64,000 nt of DNA from Arthrobacter sp. YN (GCF_002224285.1 NZ_CP022436.1:3534001-3598000); one strand, 5' to 3'. Positions 43,851-56,063 are shown, numbered from the stretch's first letter. Program-made: numbers and translations. Notes: generated by a model from the sequence alone, not told the origin.

Positions 43851-45742
43851 TCAGGGCGTGTTCTGGCTGGTTTCGTCCGCGGAGAGCTGGGATTCGAACA
43901 TCCGGAAGTAGCGACCCCTCAGGGCCACCAATTCCTTGTGGGTCCCCTGCTCCGCAATCCGGCCGTCTTCCAGCATGTACACGATGTCTGCCTTCTCGAT
44001 GGTGGCAAGGCGGTGGCTGATGGCGATGATGGTGCTGCTCCTGTCAGCGAAGAGCCGCGTGAAGATGCGGTGCTCGGCCAAAGCGTCGATGGCCGAGGTA
44101 GGTTCATCCATGACCATGAACGAGGCGTCGCGATAGAAGTTGCGGGCCATGGCAAGACGTTGCCATTGGCCCCCGGACAGGCCACTGCCCTTGCGCCCGC
44201 GGGGTCCTCCATCCAGTTGCTCACATGGTTTTCCAACCCATTGGGCAGTTTGTTGATGAACTCCATGGCTTCGGCGTCCGAGGCTGCCCGCCGGATGCGG
44301 TCGTCATTGCGTGGCTGGTCCACATCCCCGAGGTAGATGTTCTCCGCGGCGGTCGCGAACTCGTACTTCAGGAACTCCTGGCTCAGCACGGCCAGGTACC
44401 GGTGCCAGCTGGTGACATCAATCCCCGCCAGATCAACGCCGTCGAGCAGCACTTGGCCCGAATCGGGACGGTACAAGCCCGCCAGGATACGGATCAGCGT
44501 GGATTTTCCTGCCCCGTTCTCGCCAACAATCGCAATGTGCTGGCCGGCCTGGATGGTCATGGAAATTCCCTTGATGACTTCGATGTCACTTCCGGTGTAG
44601 CTGAACCGGATGTCCCGCAGCTCCACCGTTCCGGGCGACGAAACCAGCGGCTTTTCGTTGCCACTGGGAACGGGCAGGGCCATGAACAGCTCATAGTCCT
44701 TGAGGTTGGCAAGGTCCTCGTCAATGGAGCTCAGGGAAGATACGAGGCTATTGGCCGTGGACAGGGCCCGGCTGACGATCTGCTGCACGTAGAGGAACTG
44801 ACCTACGGGCTGTGCCCTGGCGATGATCTGCCCAACGACCCAAATCAAGGACACCACCTCGGCGCCGTACTGCAGTGAGTCAGCAGCCAGCTGTTTGGGA
44901 ATGTACCGCTTCTGGAAATCCAGGCGCCGCCGTTCGTCAACATCCCGGAGCCGTGACCGGAGGTCCATGAGGTAGCCCACGATTCCGTAGAGACGCATCT
45001 CGGCTATATGTTGGGGCCTCAGGAGGTTCTGTTCAATCATTCGGCGTTGGCGGCGCGAATCCACTTGTGTGTTCCAATGCGCGATTTGCTCGCGGGACAG
45101 CTTGAACTGCAGGTACACACTGGGCACGATCGCCACCAGGACAATGACGGCGATCCACCAACTGACCAAGACCAACGCCCCGATGGCGAGGATCACGGAC
45201 ACCAACTGGGTGAAGATTGCGGCGATCCTGTCCAGCACCCGGGCGTAGCTATCCGAGAACCGCTTGGCGCGGTCGTACAGGTCCACCGTTTCTTTGTCGT
45301 CATAACGCCAGAACTCCAGCGCCAGGAATCGCTGGTACATCATGTCACCCACAATCGCGCCCACCTTGAAGCTCATGAGCTGTTGGATGTAGCGGTCAAC
45401 ACTGCTGAAGGCACCCCAGAACAACCCCAGCGCCGCGGTGATGATGACGTACAGGATTGCCTGCGGACCGGCGTTCGGATCTCCCGCGTACCCGGCCGCC
45501 AAGGCGGTGGTGGTCAGGGCCGCAAAGTAGGTGGTGACCAACGGAAGCGTGGCTGAGATCAGCGAGCCAAGCACTTTCATGATCACCGCGACGGGCGATG
45601 CTTTGAAGCTCACCTTCAGGACCTGCCCGACGGCGCGCGCGTACGGCCGCAGCGCCAACTTTCGGGGCGGCGTCTTACCCGGTTGGGCTGGGTTCAGCCG
45701 GATGGACTCCGGATGCCGCGGTTGCGCGGGCTTTTCAGACAT
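43851..45742 (-). CDS. ABC transporter, fused membrane and ATPase domains (one frame break)
   Basis: Exporter half-transporter, ~630 aa when repaired. An N-terminal six-helix ABC membrane domain is followed by the nucleotide-binding domain with Walker A G-E-N-G-A-G-K-S near residue 405. The frame breaks after M-E-D-P-A-G-A: adding one G to the G3 run at 44188-44190 (minus strand) restores the signature G-S-G-L-S-G-G-Q-W-Q-R, after which Walker B V-M-D-E-P-T-S-A-I-D-A and the switch histidine I-S-H-R-L-A follow. Substrate unknown. It is monocistronic on the minus strand. Confidence 0.85.
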
Positions 45743-45792
45743 GACCCCAGCCTATTCTCATGGGCCGACATTTCTGCCGGGCGGTTAAGCAA

Positions 45793-45826
45793 CTGTTCCC
45801 CGCAGAGATGCCTCCGCGGGGAACAG
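45793..45826 (-). terminator. guaB terminator
   Basis: Perfect 11-bp inverted repeat CTGTTCCCCGC (45793-45803) and GCGGGGAACAG (45816-45826) with a 12-nt loop, 21 bp past the repaired guaB stop at 45847. Confidence 0.75.
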
Positions 45827-45846
45827 ATGTTAATACAGGTGATGGA

Positions 45847-47438
<1,592 letters not shown>

Positions 47439-47526
47439 CCTGTGCAGAATGTATTGGATAAATACTAGAACCTCCGCGCCGATCGCCATATTCCGCGACG
47501 CCCCAGTGTGAGCAAGAGCACTGGAC

Positions 47527-49607
47527 TTAGGTGCCGAACCAACCGGTGGCAGCAAGGAGACGCTCCTCGAACATGGGGATCATGCTCTGAACGTAGGTTT
47601 TGGTGAGGTGGTTATCGTCCTTGTAGACGTAGACATTGCCCACCACTGCCGGACAGGTGCCCTGTTCGCAGATGAAGTCGCTCATATCCATCAGGTAGAG
47701 CCGGTCCACTTTGCCCACGTAGTCGTCCAACGGCGACGACGTGGCCAGGGACTCCTCCAGCGGGGCGTTGCAGTCCGGCGAATCAGGGCCCTTTTTCTGC
47801 ACGCACTCGGGCATGTTGATGCTGAAGCGGGGGTTGTCGCGGACGCCCACAACGTCCATGCCTGCATCGGTGAACGGCTGGATGCCTTCAAGGTAGCCCG
47901 GCACTTCGGTCTCAAAGGGCGCCGTGGCATGGGTCAACGACGCTACCGTGAACACAGCATCCGGCTGGTGTTCCATGACGTAGGCGGCGCTTGCCTTGTT
48001 GAACTCGTTGCATTCGTCGGTCCGCTCAGGTGACTCGGCGCCGAACCGGCAACTGCCCTTCAGGAGCGTCACCACTTCCCACCCGTGTTGCTTGGCGATG
48101 GGGCCCAACGCAGCCATGTACTGCTGGGCGTGTGAATCACCGAGCACCACGATCTCCTTGGTGACTTCCTCGGGTTCATCGTTTTGGAGGCAGCCCTCCA
48201 GCAAAGGATCCGTGGGCACGTTGTCTCCAGTGCACAGGCCGTCAATGTCTGCCCATTCGTCCTTCATCGCGGCGGGCGCCGGGATGATCATTGCTTCCTG
48301 GGTAGGTTCCCCCATGAACTCCGGGGACAATGCTGCTGCTCCCGGAGTCAGTTCCTTGGGCTGGCCGGCGATCGCCGCGCTTTCGGATGCGATGGCACCC
48401 TGCCAGGCAGTAACGGGGATCGCCAGCAGCGCGCCGCAAGCGGCAATCACGACGGCGGCACGCCAGGACCGCACGTCGGGCCACTTCCAGCGGCGCATGG
48501 GTACCTCCACGTATTTGGTGGTGGCAACGGCCAGCACCATGGAGAAGGCCATGATCCCCAGCCCTTGAAGGAGGTTGGGCGTAGTGGTCCCGGAGACCAA
48601 CAGGAAGAACACCAGAACCGGCCAGTGCCACAGGTAAAGGGCGTAGGAGTTATCCCCCACCAGGACCAGCGGCCGCGAGCTCAGGATGCGGTCCACGCCG
48701 AAACGGCTGGTGCTCTGCCCGGCGATGATGACTGCCGCGGCGGCGAGCGTCGGCCAGAGCGCGATGAACCCGGGGAAGGATCGGTCCACGGTGAGGACCA
48801 GGCCGCAAGCGAGCATGGCGGTGATACCGGCCCACCCCAGGATGACGCGGAGCCGGCGTCGGGGCTTCAGATACGGAAGAGCGAGGGCGAGCCACGAGCC
48901 TAACGCGAACTCCCAGAGGCGGGCACGGGTGTCAAAGTACGCCGCGGCCTGGTTGTTGGTGGTCTGCTCGATGGAGAACACCAGGGATGCCACGAAGACG
49001 GCCCCGAAGGCCACGACGAGGAGAGTCCGGTGGGATACGGCCTTCCGGTCCGGGAAGAGCTTGGCCAACTGCGGCTGCAGCAGGGCAACGGCGGCGAAGA
49101 CCAACGGCCACAGGATGAACACCTGGCCCTGGACGGACAGGGACCAGAAATGCTGGAGCGGGCTCGCTCCCGAATGATCCTGGGCGTAGTAATCCACAGC
49201 AGTGTCCGCCAGTTGCCAGTTCTGCCGGTAGAGCAGCGATGCCCACGCCTCAGCAAGGACATCCGGCCACCGGCTCTGCGGGATGAAGGCCCAAGTGGCT
49301 GTCAGGACCCCAACAGGACTACGACGACGGCGGGCAGCAGCCGCATGAAGACGTGCAGCCAGTGCCGCAGGAGCCTTAGTGGCTTCCGGTCCTCTAGTTT
49401 GCGGGTGAAGGACAAGGTCAGCAGGAAAGCCGAAATGAGCAGGAAGACGTCAACCCCGCCGGAGACCCGGCCAAGCCAAATATGGTAGGCGGCCACCATC
49501 AGCACAGCCAGGGCGCGCAGACCCTGGACCTCCGGGCGGAAGCCGGGCTTCGCCGTCGTGCGTTCCGCCTGAACAGGTGCCGTCACCGCAGTTGGAGCGT
49601 CCATCAT
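47527..49607 (-). CDS. Acyltransferase-3/SGNH fusion protein, second of tandem pair (one frame break)
   Basis: OafA/YrhL-like membrane O-acyltransferase fused to an SGNH-hydrolase-like domain, ~693 aa when repaired. About ten transmembrane helices (family motif F-R-P-E-V-Q-G-L-R-A-L-A-V, then Q-H-F-W-S-L-S-V-Q-G-Q) precede an external domain with V-L-G-D-S-H-A-Q-Q-Y and D-D-N-H-L. The frame breaks near residue 100: adding one G to the run at 49308-49311 (G4, minus strand) restores L-L-G-V-L-T-A-T-W. The start (ATG 49607) overlaps the stop of the paralogue upstream. It probably acetylates a cell-surface polysaccharide. Confidence 0.87.
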
Positions 49608-51661
49608 GGCTGCCACCCGGTCGCGGCAAACCACCTCTCCTCAAACATCTCAGCCATGCTGGTCACATACGTCCTGGACAGGTGGTTGTCATCCAGATAC
49701 ACGAACACGTTTCCCACCACGCTGGGGCAGGTGATGCCGTCGCAAAGGAGGTCGGTCATGTCCAGGAAGGCTGCGTTGCCGAACGTTCCCTGCACAGCCG
49801 CGAAGGGGCTCTCCGCGGCCAGGACCTCGGGCTGGTCCGACCTGCAATCGGCACTGTCCACGCCTTTGGACAACGCACATTCGGTGACGTTGTAATCAAA
49901 GCGGGGGTTGTCGCGGATGGCCACCACCTCGATTCCGAGGTCATTGAAGTTGGTCACCGTCTGCTCAAAGCCGTACACCAACTGCTCATCCGGTGACGAC
50001 GGGGACGCCATGGTTCCCACCATGAAAACAGTGTCCGGCGCCTTCTCCGCTGCGTAGCGGAAAGCGGCGGCGTTGAAGTCATTGCACCCGGCATCGGCAT
50101 CCGGGTTCTCGGGCATAAAATGGCATCCGCCCAGCAAGAGGGCAGTAACCTTCCAGTGTTCAGCCTCGGCCAGGGGGCCAAGCGCGGCCAGCCACTGCTG
50201 GGAGTGGGAGTCGCCCAACACCAGGATTTCCCTGTCGGCGTCCTCCCCCACGCCATTCTGCTGGCACTTGTCCTGCAGCTGCTTGTCCTCCGGCTTGGCA
50301 TCGCCCTCGCACGGACCCGACAACGTTGCCCAGTCTTCCGGAAGTTGCTCAGCGGTGGGCAGCGTCTTTGCGCCATCGCTGACCAGATCCACGTAACCGG
50401 GGACTAGGGCGTGGGCGCCGGGGTTGTCGTTGAACGCTTGGGCCTGGGCTGCTTTGAGGTCCAGGTCCTGCTTGTACTGGAACCCCAAGAGCGGCGTGCA
50501 CGCAACGGCAAGGCAGGCTGCGATGGCGATGGCCGAACGGCGGCGCTTGACCTCGGGCCACTTCCATTCCCGGAACGGCTTCTCCACATACTTGGTGGTC
50601 AGGAATGCCAGCACCAGCGACAAGGCGATGATGACCGTTCCAGACAGCCAGCCTGCATGATCCTTGCCACTCCATGCCAGGGCGATCACCAGGATGGGCC
50701 AGTGCCACAAGTAAAGGGCGTAGGAGTTGTCGCCCAGCCGGACCAGGAATTTTGAACTCAGGATCCTGTCCACGCCCAAACGGCTCTCGGTTTGGCCGGC
50801 GGCAATCACGGCAACAGCAGCCAAAGTGGGCCACAGGGCAACAAATCCGGGGAATGCCGTCTGCACCTGCAGCAGGACGCCGCAGCTGAGCATGGCGGCC
50901 ACGCCGACCCATCCCATGATGACCCGGACAGGCTTGGCGAAGTTCAACCCAGGAAGAATCAGCGCCAGCAACGTGCCCAGGGCAAACTCCCACAGGCGCG
51001 CAAACGTATCGAAGTACGCCACAGCCTGGTTGGTTGCCGTGAAAATGACTGAGTAGGTAAGGGAGAGGACAAAAATAATCGCAAAAACGTACGCGAGAGT
51101 GGCCCGGTACCTCAGGCTGAACCGGCGGCAAAGAACTGCGACGGTGGCGAAAATGACGGGCCACAGGATGAACACCTGGCCCTGGATGGAGAGGGACCAG
51201 AAGTGCTGGAGCGGACTGGCGAGGCTGTGGTCGGTTGCGTAGTAATTCACGGCCAGGCCCTGCAGGAGCCAGTTTTCGAAGTAGAACAGTGAAGCCCACG
51301 CCTGGTGGACCACCTCTACCCACCGTGTAGGCGGAAGGAAGGTAAACGTCGCCGCGAGCGTGGCCAAGAGAACCACCACGACGGCGGGAAGCAGCCGCCG
51401 GAACAGGTGCAGCCAGTGCCGCACAAGGTCCATGGGCCGGCCCTGTTTATAGCGGCCGGTGAACTGCAGTGTCATAAGGAAGGCGGAGATCAGGAGGAAC
51501 ACATCCACGCCGCCGGAAACCCTTCCGATCCAGACGTGGTAGCTGACCACCATCAGGACGGCCAGTGACCTAAGACCTTGGATCTCTGGGCGGAATTTCG
51601 ACTTTGCAACGGGTCCGGAAGACCGCCTGCCGGCGCGGGCAGGGGCTGGGATCGTTGGCAT
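49604..51661 (-). CDS. Acyltransferase-3/SGNH fusion protein, first of tandem pair
   Basis: 685 aa, paralogue of the next gene and intact. The N-terminal acyltransferase-3 domain has ~10 helices (F-R-P-E-I-Q-G-L-R-S-L-A-V; L-Q-H-F-W-S-L-S-I-Q-G-Q; L-Y-L-W-H-W-P). The C-terminal extracytoplasmic SGNH-like domain has V-L-G-D-S-H-S-Q-Q-W and the D-D-N-H-L-S catalytic Asp/His block. Such fusions O-acetylate peptidoglycan-linked or exported glycans. ATG at 51661 or GTG at 51667 (GAGGA 10 nt upstream) is the start. The 4-bp overlap with the paralogue implies a two-gene operon. Confidence 0.88.
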   Translation of the reverse strand: MPTIPAPARAGRRSSGPVAKSKFRPEIQGLRSLAVLMVVSYHVWIGRVSGGVDVFLLISAFLMTLQFTGRYKQGRPMDLVRHWLHLFRRLLPAVVVVLLATLAATFTFLPPTRWVEVVHQAWASLFYFENWLLQGLAVNYYATDHSLASPLQHFWSLSIQGQVFILWPVIFATVAVLCRRFSLRYRATLAYVFAIIFVLSLTYSVIFTATNQAVAYFDTFARLWEFALGTLLALILPGLNFAKPVRVIMGWVGVAAMLSCGVLLQVQTAFPGFVALWPTLAAVAVIAAGQTESRLGVDRILSSKFLVRLGDNSYALYLWHWPILVIALAWSGKDHAGWLSGTVIIALSLVLAFLTTKYVEKPFREWKWPEVKRRRSAIAIAACLAVACTPLLGFQYKQDLDLKAAQAQAFNDNPGAHALVPGYVDLVSDGAKTLPTAEQLPEDWATLSGPCEGDAKPEDKQLQDKCQQNGVGEDADREILVLGDSHSQQWLAALGPLAEAEHWKVTALLLGGCHFMPENPDADAGCNDFNAAAFRYAAEKAPDTVFMVGTMASPSSPDEQLVYGFEQTVTNFNDLGIEVVAIRDNPRFDYNVTECALSKGVDSADCRSDQPEVLAAESPFAAVQGTFGNAAFLDMTDLLCDGITCPSVVGNVFVYLDDNHLSRTYVTSMAEMFEERWFAATGWQP

Positions 51662-51888
51662 AGTCACGTTAGGCAGTTCCTCAAAAGCTGTGGCACAAAG
51701 CATCAATCATACGCGGTTTAGTGGCCGCACCCCAGTCGGGACCATCTCTTGAACCGCCTTCCGAAGGTCAATTACCTCAGGTCCAGCTATGCATTTTCCC
51801 AGTCCTGCCTGTGCGTGGCCTGTGCCCGAATCACAGCCAAGCGCACGTGATGGAACTACGCTGGAGCCGGGCCGGAGGAAGGAAATCC

Positions 51889-52866
51889 ATGATCGTGCAG
51901 CTGCGCCTTTGCGTGCCAACGGAGATGTCCGAGGCCGCCGTGAAGTGTTGCACCGATAACACCGGAGCCGCCGAGGTGGCCGTTCACAAAAGTGCTTCCG
52001 TAGTGCCACCTGGCGACGTGATCACCGTTCAGATCGCCCGGGAATCCGCGGAAGAACTGATCGAGCGGCTTCATGAGCTCAAGGTTCCGGACCTGGGCTC
52101 CATCTCCATATCGTCGCCGGACCTGGTCCTGTCCAAACGCGCTGACGACGCCGAGGCAGCCGCGCCCGGAGAATCGGCCGACGCCGTCATTTGGGACGAG
52201 GTTTCCAGGCAAACCGGCGAGGACTCGAAACTGACGTGGAGCTTCCTGGCATTTTTGGTGATTGCGACGCAGTTGGCGGCGATCGGGATTGTGACCGATT
52301 CAACCATCGCGATTGTGGGCGCAATGGTGGTGGGACCCGAGTTCGGACCGCTCGCTGCGTTGGCTGTGGGGCTGGTGGAACGCAAGTGGCGATTGGTACG
52401 TGCCTCGGTGCTCGCCCTGGGTGTTGGTTTCCCCCTCGCGATGCTGGTCACGGCAGTTGCAGCGTGGCTCTCAGTGCCCCTCGGGTTGTTCCCCGAGGAC
52501 ACGTTGGAGCGGGGATCAGCCGTCGAGTTCATCTACCATCCGGGTCCGTACTCGCTGATCGTGGCCGCACTCGCCGGAGCGGCGGGAATGCTGTCCATGA
52601 TCAGCCACCGGTCCTCAGCGCTGGTGGGTGTGTTCATTTCCGTCACGACTGTTCCGGCTGCAGGCTACGTTGCCGTTGCGTTGGTTCTGGGTGAATACAG
52701 CAAAGCGGCCGGATCAGCGATGCAGCTGGCACTCAACCTGGTGGGCATCGTGTCAGCTGCGGCTGCGGTTTTATTGTTCTACCGGCTCATCGGCAAGCGG
52801 GTCTCCTTGGCCCGGCGACCGTCCGGCTCCGGACGTCGCTCCGTTGCCAACCGGCGGGCCAGGTAG
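51889..52866 (+). CDS. DUF389 domain membrane protein
   Basis: 325 aa. The N-terminal soluble ACT-like region (~residues 1-95) precedes the DUF389 membrane region, with hydrophobic segments separated by the family motif A-M-V-V-G-P-E-F-G-P. Function unknown; relatives are described as TIGR00341-type proteins. ATG at 51889 is fixed by GGAGGA in the preceding 20 bp. The 3' end overlaps the converging flavoprotein gene by 88 bp. Confidence 0.86.
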   Translation: MIVQLRLCVPTEMSEAAVKCCTDNTGAAEVAVHKSASVVPPGDVITVQIARESAEELIERLHELKVPDLGSISISSPDLVLSKRADDAEAAAPGESADAVIWDEVSRQTGEDSKLTWSFLAFLVIATQLAAIGIVTDSTIAIVGAMVVGPEFGPLAALAVGLVERKWRLVRASVLALGVGFPLAMLVTAVAAWLSVPLGLFPEDTLERGSAVEFIYHPGPYSLIVAALAGAAGMLSMISHRSSALVGVFISVTTVPAAGYVAVALVLGEYSKAAGSAMQLALNLVGIVSAAAAVLLFYRLIGKRVSLARRPSGSGRRSVANRRAR

Positions 52867-53909
52867 CGGGCGTCCCGGCAGACTCCGGGAAGCGTTGCCG
52901 AGGCTGCCGCGAAGAGGAACTCCTGACCGATGAAGAACACGCCGGGAACGTCGTCTGCTACTCCCCTGGTCTGCCTCGGCTCACCCTGTTCGTCGAAGAC
53001 CGGCAGTTTCACCCACGAGTACTCCTCCTGATACCCCGTGCACCAAATGACGTTCACGGCCTCCACCCTTGTCCCGTCGTCCAGGACCGGCAAGCCTTCC
53101 GAAACCCCCGCCAGCCTTGGAACCAACTGCACTCCCGCGGCCGCCAGGTCCTTGGTCTTGGTCCGGATCAGCGGCGCCGCCATGGATTTGAACCCCGGGG
53201 CGGCCTTGCGTCCGATCGACGTGTTAAGCGTGAGAACGTGGACGCCCAGGAACTTCACTACCGGCAGGGCGAAACGTGCTGCTGCCCGGCCATGCTTCAT
53301 GGGCATTTCGCCGCTGGGCTTCCCGGCAAGAACGGTGGCATGCGACCCTCCAACGTCAAGGGCGATCTCCGCCCCCGAGTTCCCAAGCCCCACAACCAGT
53401 ACCGTTCCGTCCCTCAGCTGCCCCGTGTTCTTGTAGTCCTGGGAATGCAGCTGGACTATGTCCGGATCCAGCTCTCCTGCGAACCCGGGACGTTTCGGAC
53501 GATGGTGCCCGCCGGTCGCAATCACCACGTTGCGCGCGTGCCAGTGCCGGTCCCCTGCCGCGACAACAAACCCCTCACCTTCGGATCTGATTTCCTCCAC
53601 ATGGACACTGGACACGAACGGGAGGTCAAAACGACGCACATAATCCTCCAGATAGTCGGCCAGTTGATCTTTCGTGGGGAACGCAAGGCGGTGTCCGGGG
53701 AAAGGCCAGCCCGGAAGCCCGTCATATTTGGCGGGCGTGAACAGCTTGAGTGAGTCCCAGCGTTGACGCCAGGCATCCCCTGGCCTTCCGTGCTGATCCA
53801 GAATGAGGAAGTCACGGCCTTCCTTGGCCAACCAGTATGCGAGCGCGAGCCCGGCCTGGCCACCTCCCACGATGACGGTGTCTACCTCTTGAAGTTGGTT
53901 CGATGTCAT
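52779..53909 (-). CDS. FAD/NAD(P)-dependent flavoprotein monooxygenase-like
   Basis: 376 aa, CzcO/flavin-containing-monooxygenase-like. The FAD motif G-G-G-Q-A-G-L-A at residues ~15-22, F-T-P-A-K-Y-D-G-L-P-G-W-P-F-P-G, A-T-G-G-H and the NADPH motif V-V-G-L-G-N-S-G-A-E-I-A are present. It could hydroxylate small substrates or act as an oxidoreductase. ATG at 53909 has AAAGGAG upstream. Two tandem 17-bp repeats at 53941-53974 lie in its promoter region, suggesting specific control. It converges on the DUF389 gene with an unusually long 88-bp overlap. Confidence 0.87.
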   Translation of the reverse strand: MTSNQLQEVDTVIVGGGQAGLALAYWLAKEGRDFLILDQHGRPGDAWRQRWDSLKLFTPAKYDGLPGWPFPGHRLAFPTKDQLADYLEDYVRRFDLPFVSSVHVEEIRSEGEGFVVAAGDRHWHARNVVIATGGHHRPKRPGFAGELDPDIVQLHSQDYKNTGQLRDGTVLVVGLGNSGAEIALDVGGSHATVLAGKPSGEMPMKHGRAAARFALPVVKFLGVHVLTLNTSIGRKAAPGFKSMAAPLIRTKTKDLAAAGVQLVPRLAGVSEGLPVLDDGTRVEAVNVIWCTGYQEEYSWVKLPVFDEQGEPRQTRGVADDVPGVFFIGQEFLFAAASATLPGVCRDARYLARRLATERRPEPDGRRAKETRLPMSR

Positions 53910-53940
53910 GATGCGCTCCTTTCGCGTTGCAGTGGATCCT

Positions 53941-53974
53941 TTGTTGTTTGGTCCAACTTGTTGTTTGGTCCAAC
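53941..53974. repeat. Tandem 17-bp operator-like repeat
   Basis: Two identical copies of TTGTTGTTTGGTCCAAC, at 53941-53957 and 53958-53974, back to back. Each contains the odd palindrome TTGGTCCAA. They lie 32-65 bp upstream of the flavoprotein start and end 3 bp before the SemiSWEET stop. Confidence 0.7.
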
Positions 53975-53977
53975 CGG

Positions 53978-54307
53978 TCAATGCACCTCATGCGGTATGT
54001 GAACCTCCCTCGGACTGGCTTCGTGCACCTCAGACGGCCTGGCCTCGGGCGTCTTCCGGTACCGCAGGCACCACGCGAGCATCAGTGCGGATGCCACTAC
54101 ATAGAAGGCGTGCAGAAGCCATACAGGACCGGCCGGAAGATCAAAGACATAGAACGAATGCACGGCATTGGCGATGTTGGTCAGGGCAATGTTCCCCAGG
54201 CTGTAGGACGCCACATCCTTTGTTCGGACCGCCTTGAGAAGCATGGGCAGCATGCTGGCGGCGAAGAGCACGGTTGAAACGGTGCCGGCAAGCAGTGGAA
54301 TGTTCAT
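53978..54307 (-). CDS. SemiSWEET-like PQ-loop membrane protein with EVH tail
   Basis: 109 aa, three transmembrane helices in a single PQ-loop/SemiSWEET unit: M-L-P-M-L-L-K-A-V-R-T-K-D-V-A-S-Y-S after TM1 is the characteristic loop, and A-N-A-V-H-S-F-Y follows. Such half-transporters dimerise and move sugars, but the ligand is unknown. The polar C-terminal tail contains E-V-H three times. ATG at 54307 starts it. It precedes the flavoprotein gene on the same strand, separated by the tandem repeat, so the two may not be one operon. Confidence 0.72.
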   Translation of the reverse strand: MNIPLLAGTVSTVLFAASMLPMLLKAVRTKDVASYSLGNIALTNIANAVHSFYVFDLPAGPVWLLHAFYVVASALMLAWCLRYRKTPEARPSEVHEASPREVHIPHEVH

Positions 54308-54438
54308 AGGGCCAAGCTATGAGCCCAGCCCCTCCCGTCGCGTCGGCAGAATGACGCATTCGATTCCACACGGTATGGGTATTTCTGCGCAGCAGGTGAC
54401 AGAGGGTCCTGCGGAACGGTGCGGGAGGTGATGGGGGT

Positions 54439-56063
54439 TCAGTGGATCAGGCCATGCTCGAAGGCGTAGCCCGTGGCGGCGGTCCTGGACGGCACAGCAA
54501 GTTTGGACAGGATGTTGCTGACGTGCCTGGCCACGGTCTTTTCGCTGAGATACAGCTCCCTGGCGATGGTACGGTTCGCGTGGCCACTGGCAACGAGCTG
54601 CAAGACTTCCAGCTCACGGCTGGTCAGCGGAGAACTGTTCTGACTTTTCTCGCCCGTGAGCTCCAAAACATGGGCCACTGCAGGCGCCGCTCCGAGATCG
54701 GCAAACTCATCTTTGGCAGCTTCAAACTCCATGGCAGCCGAGTCCGGATCTCCCAGCTGCGAGCAAGCACGCCCCGCCAGGACCCTGCAACTGGCCGCGC
54801 CGTACGGAGCCTCCAGGCTGTACCAAAGACGCCACGCCTTTCTCGCCACTGACAGGGAAGCGTGCGGTTTGCCCTCCGCAAGCAGCACAGTGGCTTCCGC
54901 CTGGCCAGCGAGCGCCTGCTCGAGGGGCATGCCGCCGCCTTCCGGGGACCCGAACTCGTCTGCGGCGGCCCGAGCCGCCTTGACGTCTCCGGCAGCAAGT
55001 TCGACGTCGACGACGGCCGGGAGGAGTCGACGGCGGTTGGCTGGGTCAGAAAGGGAAAGGGCACGGCGAAGCATGGACTGGGCTTGTGGCTCTTTGCCCT
55101 GCCCGGCCAGGACGAGTGCCAGCCCTGGCAGGGCCTCGAATCCGGTCTCAGCGGCCTTGGCATAAGCTGCCATGGCTTCATCGTCACGGCCGGTCAGGCG
55201 AAACAGCTCGCCCTGGAGGTACCACGCGCCCCAGACTGCTTCCGGGTCGCCATGGCGGGAACGGTCCTGGGCGATCCGGAGTGCGGCCGTGGCATCCTCC
55301 CAGGCACCGTGGAGGATGAACAGTTCGGCCCTGTGCGACTGGCACTGCCCGCTGAACATGACCATGTCCGGTTGCTGTCCGCACCACCGGGCAAGTGCAG
55401 CTGTCCACTCGTGGGCACGCTTGACGTCCAAGGTCAGGCGACAGCTTCCGATGACTGCACAGTAGATAATGCCGGACGGAATGGGCGACACTTCGCCGGC
55501 GGTGACGGAAACCATGACGTCGTCCAGGAACTCCAGGCCCTCAGCGGGAAAACCCAACGCGATCCGTGCTGTACCCACGCCCAGCTGGCCCAAGGCCGTC
55601 AGGTCCCGGTCGTGGAAGCGCTGCCCCACAGCCAAGGCACGGCCAAAAAGCTCGTTGCCGGCTTCCGGGTTTCCCCCATACAGCGCGCCCAGCGCCGATG
55701 GGATCAAAAGGTAGCCCTCCGCTTCGGTGGGGTCATCCATCCCATCCACCAACTGCTTGGCCCTGGATAACCAGCCGGAACCACGTGCGGGTTCCCCGAG
55801 GTTCATAAGGTACAGGACCAGCCACGCAGCGCAGCGGGCAGCTCCGGCAATGTCCCCCATGGTCACGTACTCGTCATGTGCCCGCGTCAGATAGGCCACA
55901 CCTTCCGATTCCTTGCCCAGGAGCATGGCAACCGAGGCAACAAGCTCAATGTCCTGGGAGGCAGGCCGCCTTCGGTATCCGCCCGGGCGAGGCAGTCCAA
56001 GGCATCGCTCCAGCGATGCTCGAAGAACGCCGAGCGTCCGAGATCCAAGGTTGTGGCCGGCAT
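54439..56063 (-). CDS. LuxR-family regulator with TPR-like sensory region (one frame break)
   Basis: About 541 aa when repaired. A long helical, tetratricopeptide-like region (several Ala-rich repeat units) precedes a C-terminal LuxR HTH: L-T-S-R-E-L-E-V-L-Q-L-V-A-S-G, then T-I-A-R-E-L-Y-L-S-E-K-T-V-A-R-H. It has no P-loop, unlike MalT/LAL regulators. ATG 56063 (M-P-A-T-T-L-D-L-G-R-S-A-F-F-E) starts a frame that joins the main one if one C is added to the C3 run at 55956-55958 (minus strand), giving G-L-P-P-Q-D-I-E-L-V. An alternative in-frame start at 56076 gives an atypical Arg/Pro-rich N-terminus. Target unknown. Confidence 0.8.
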
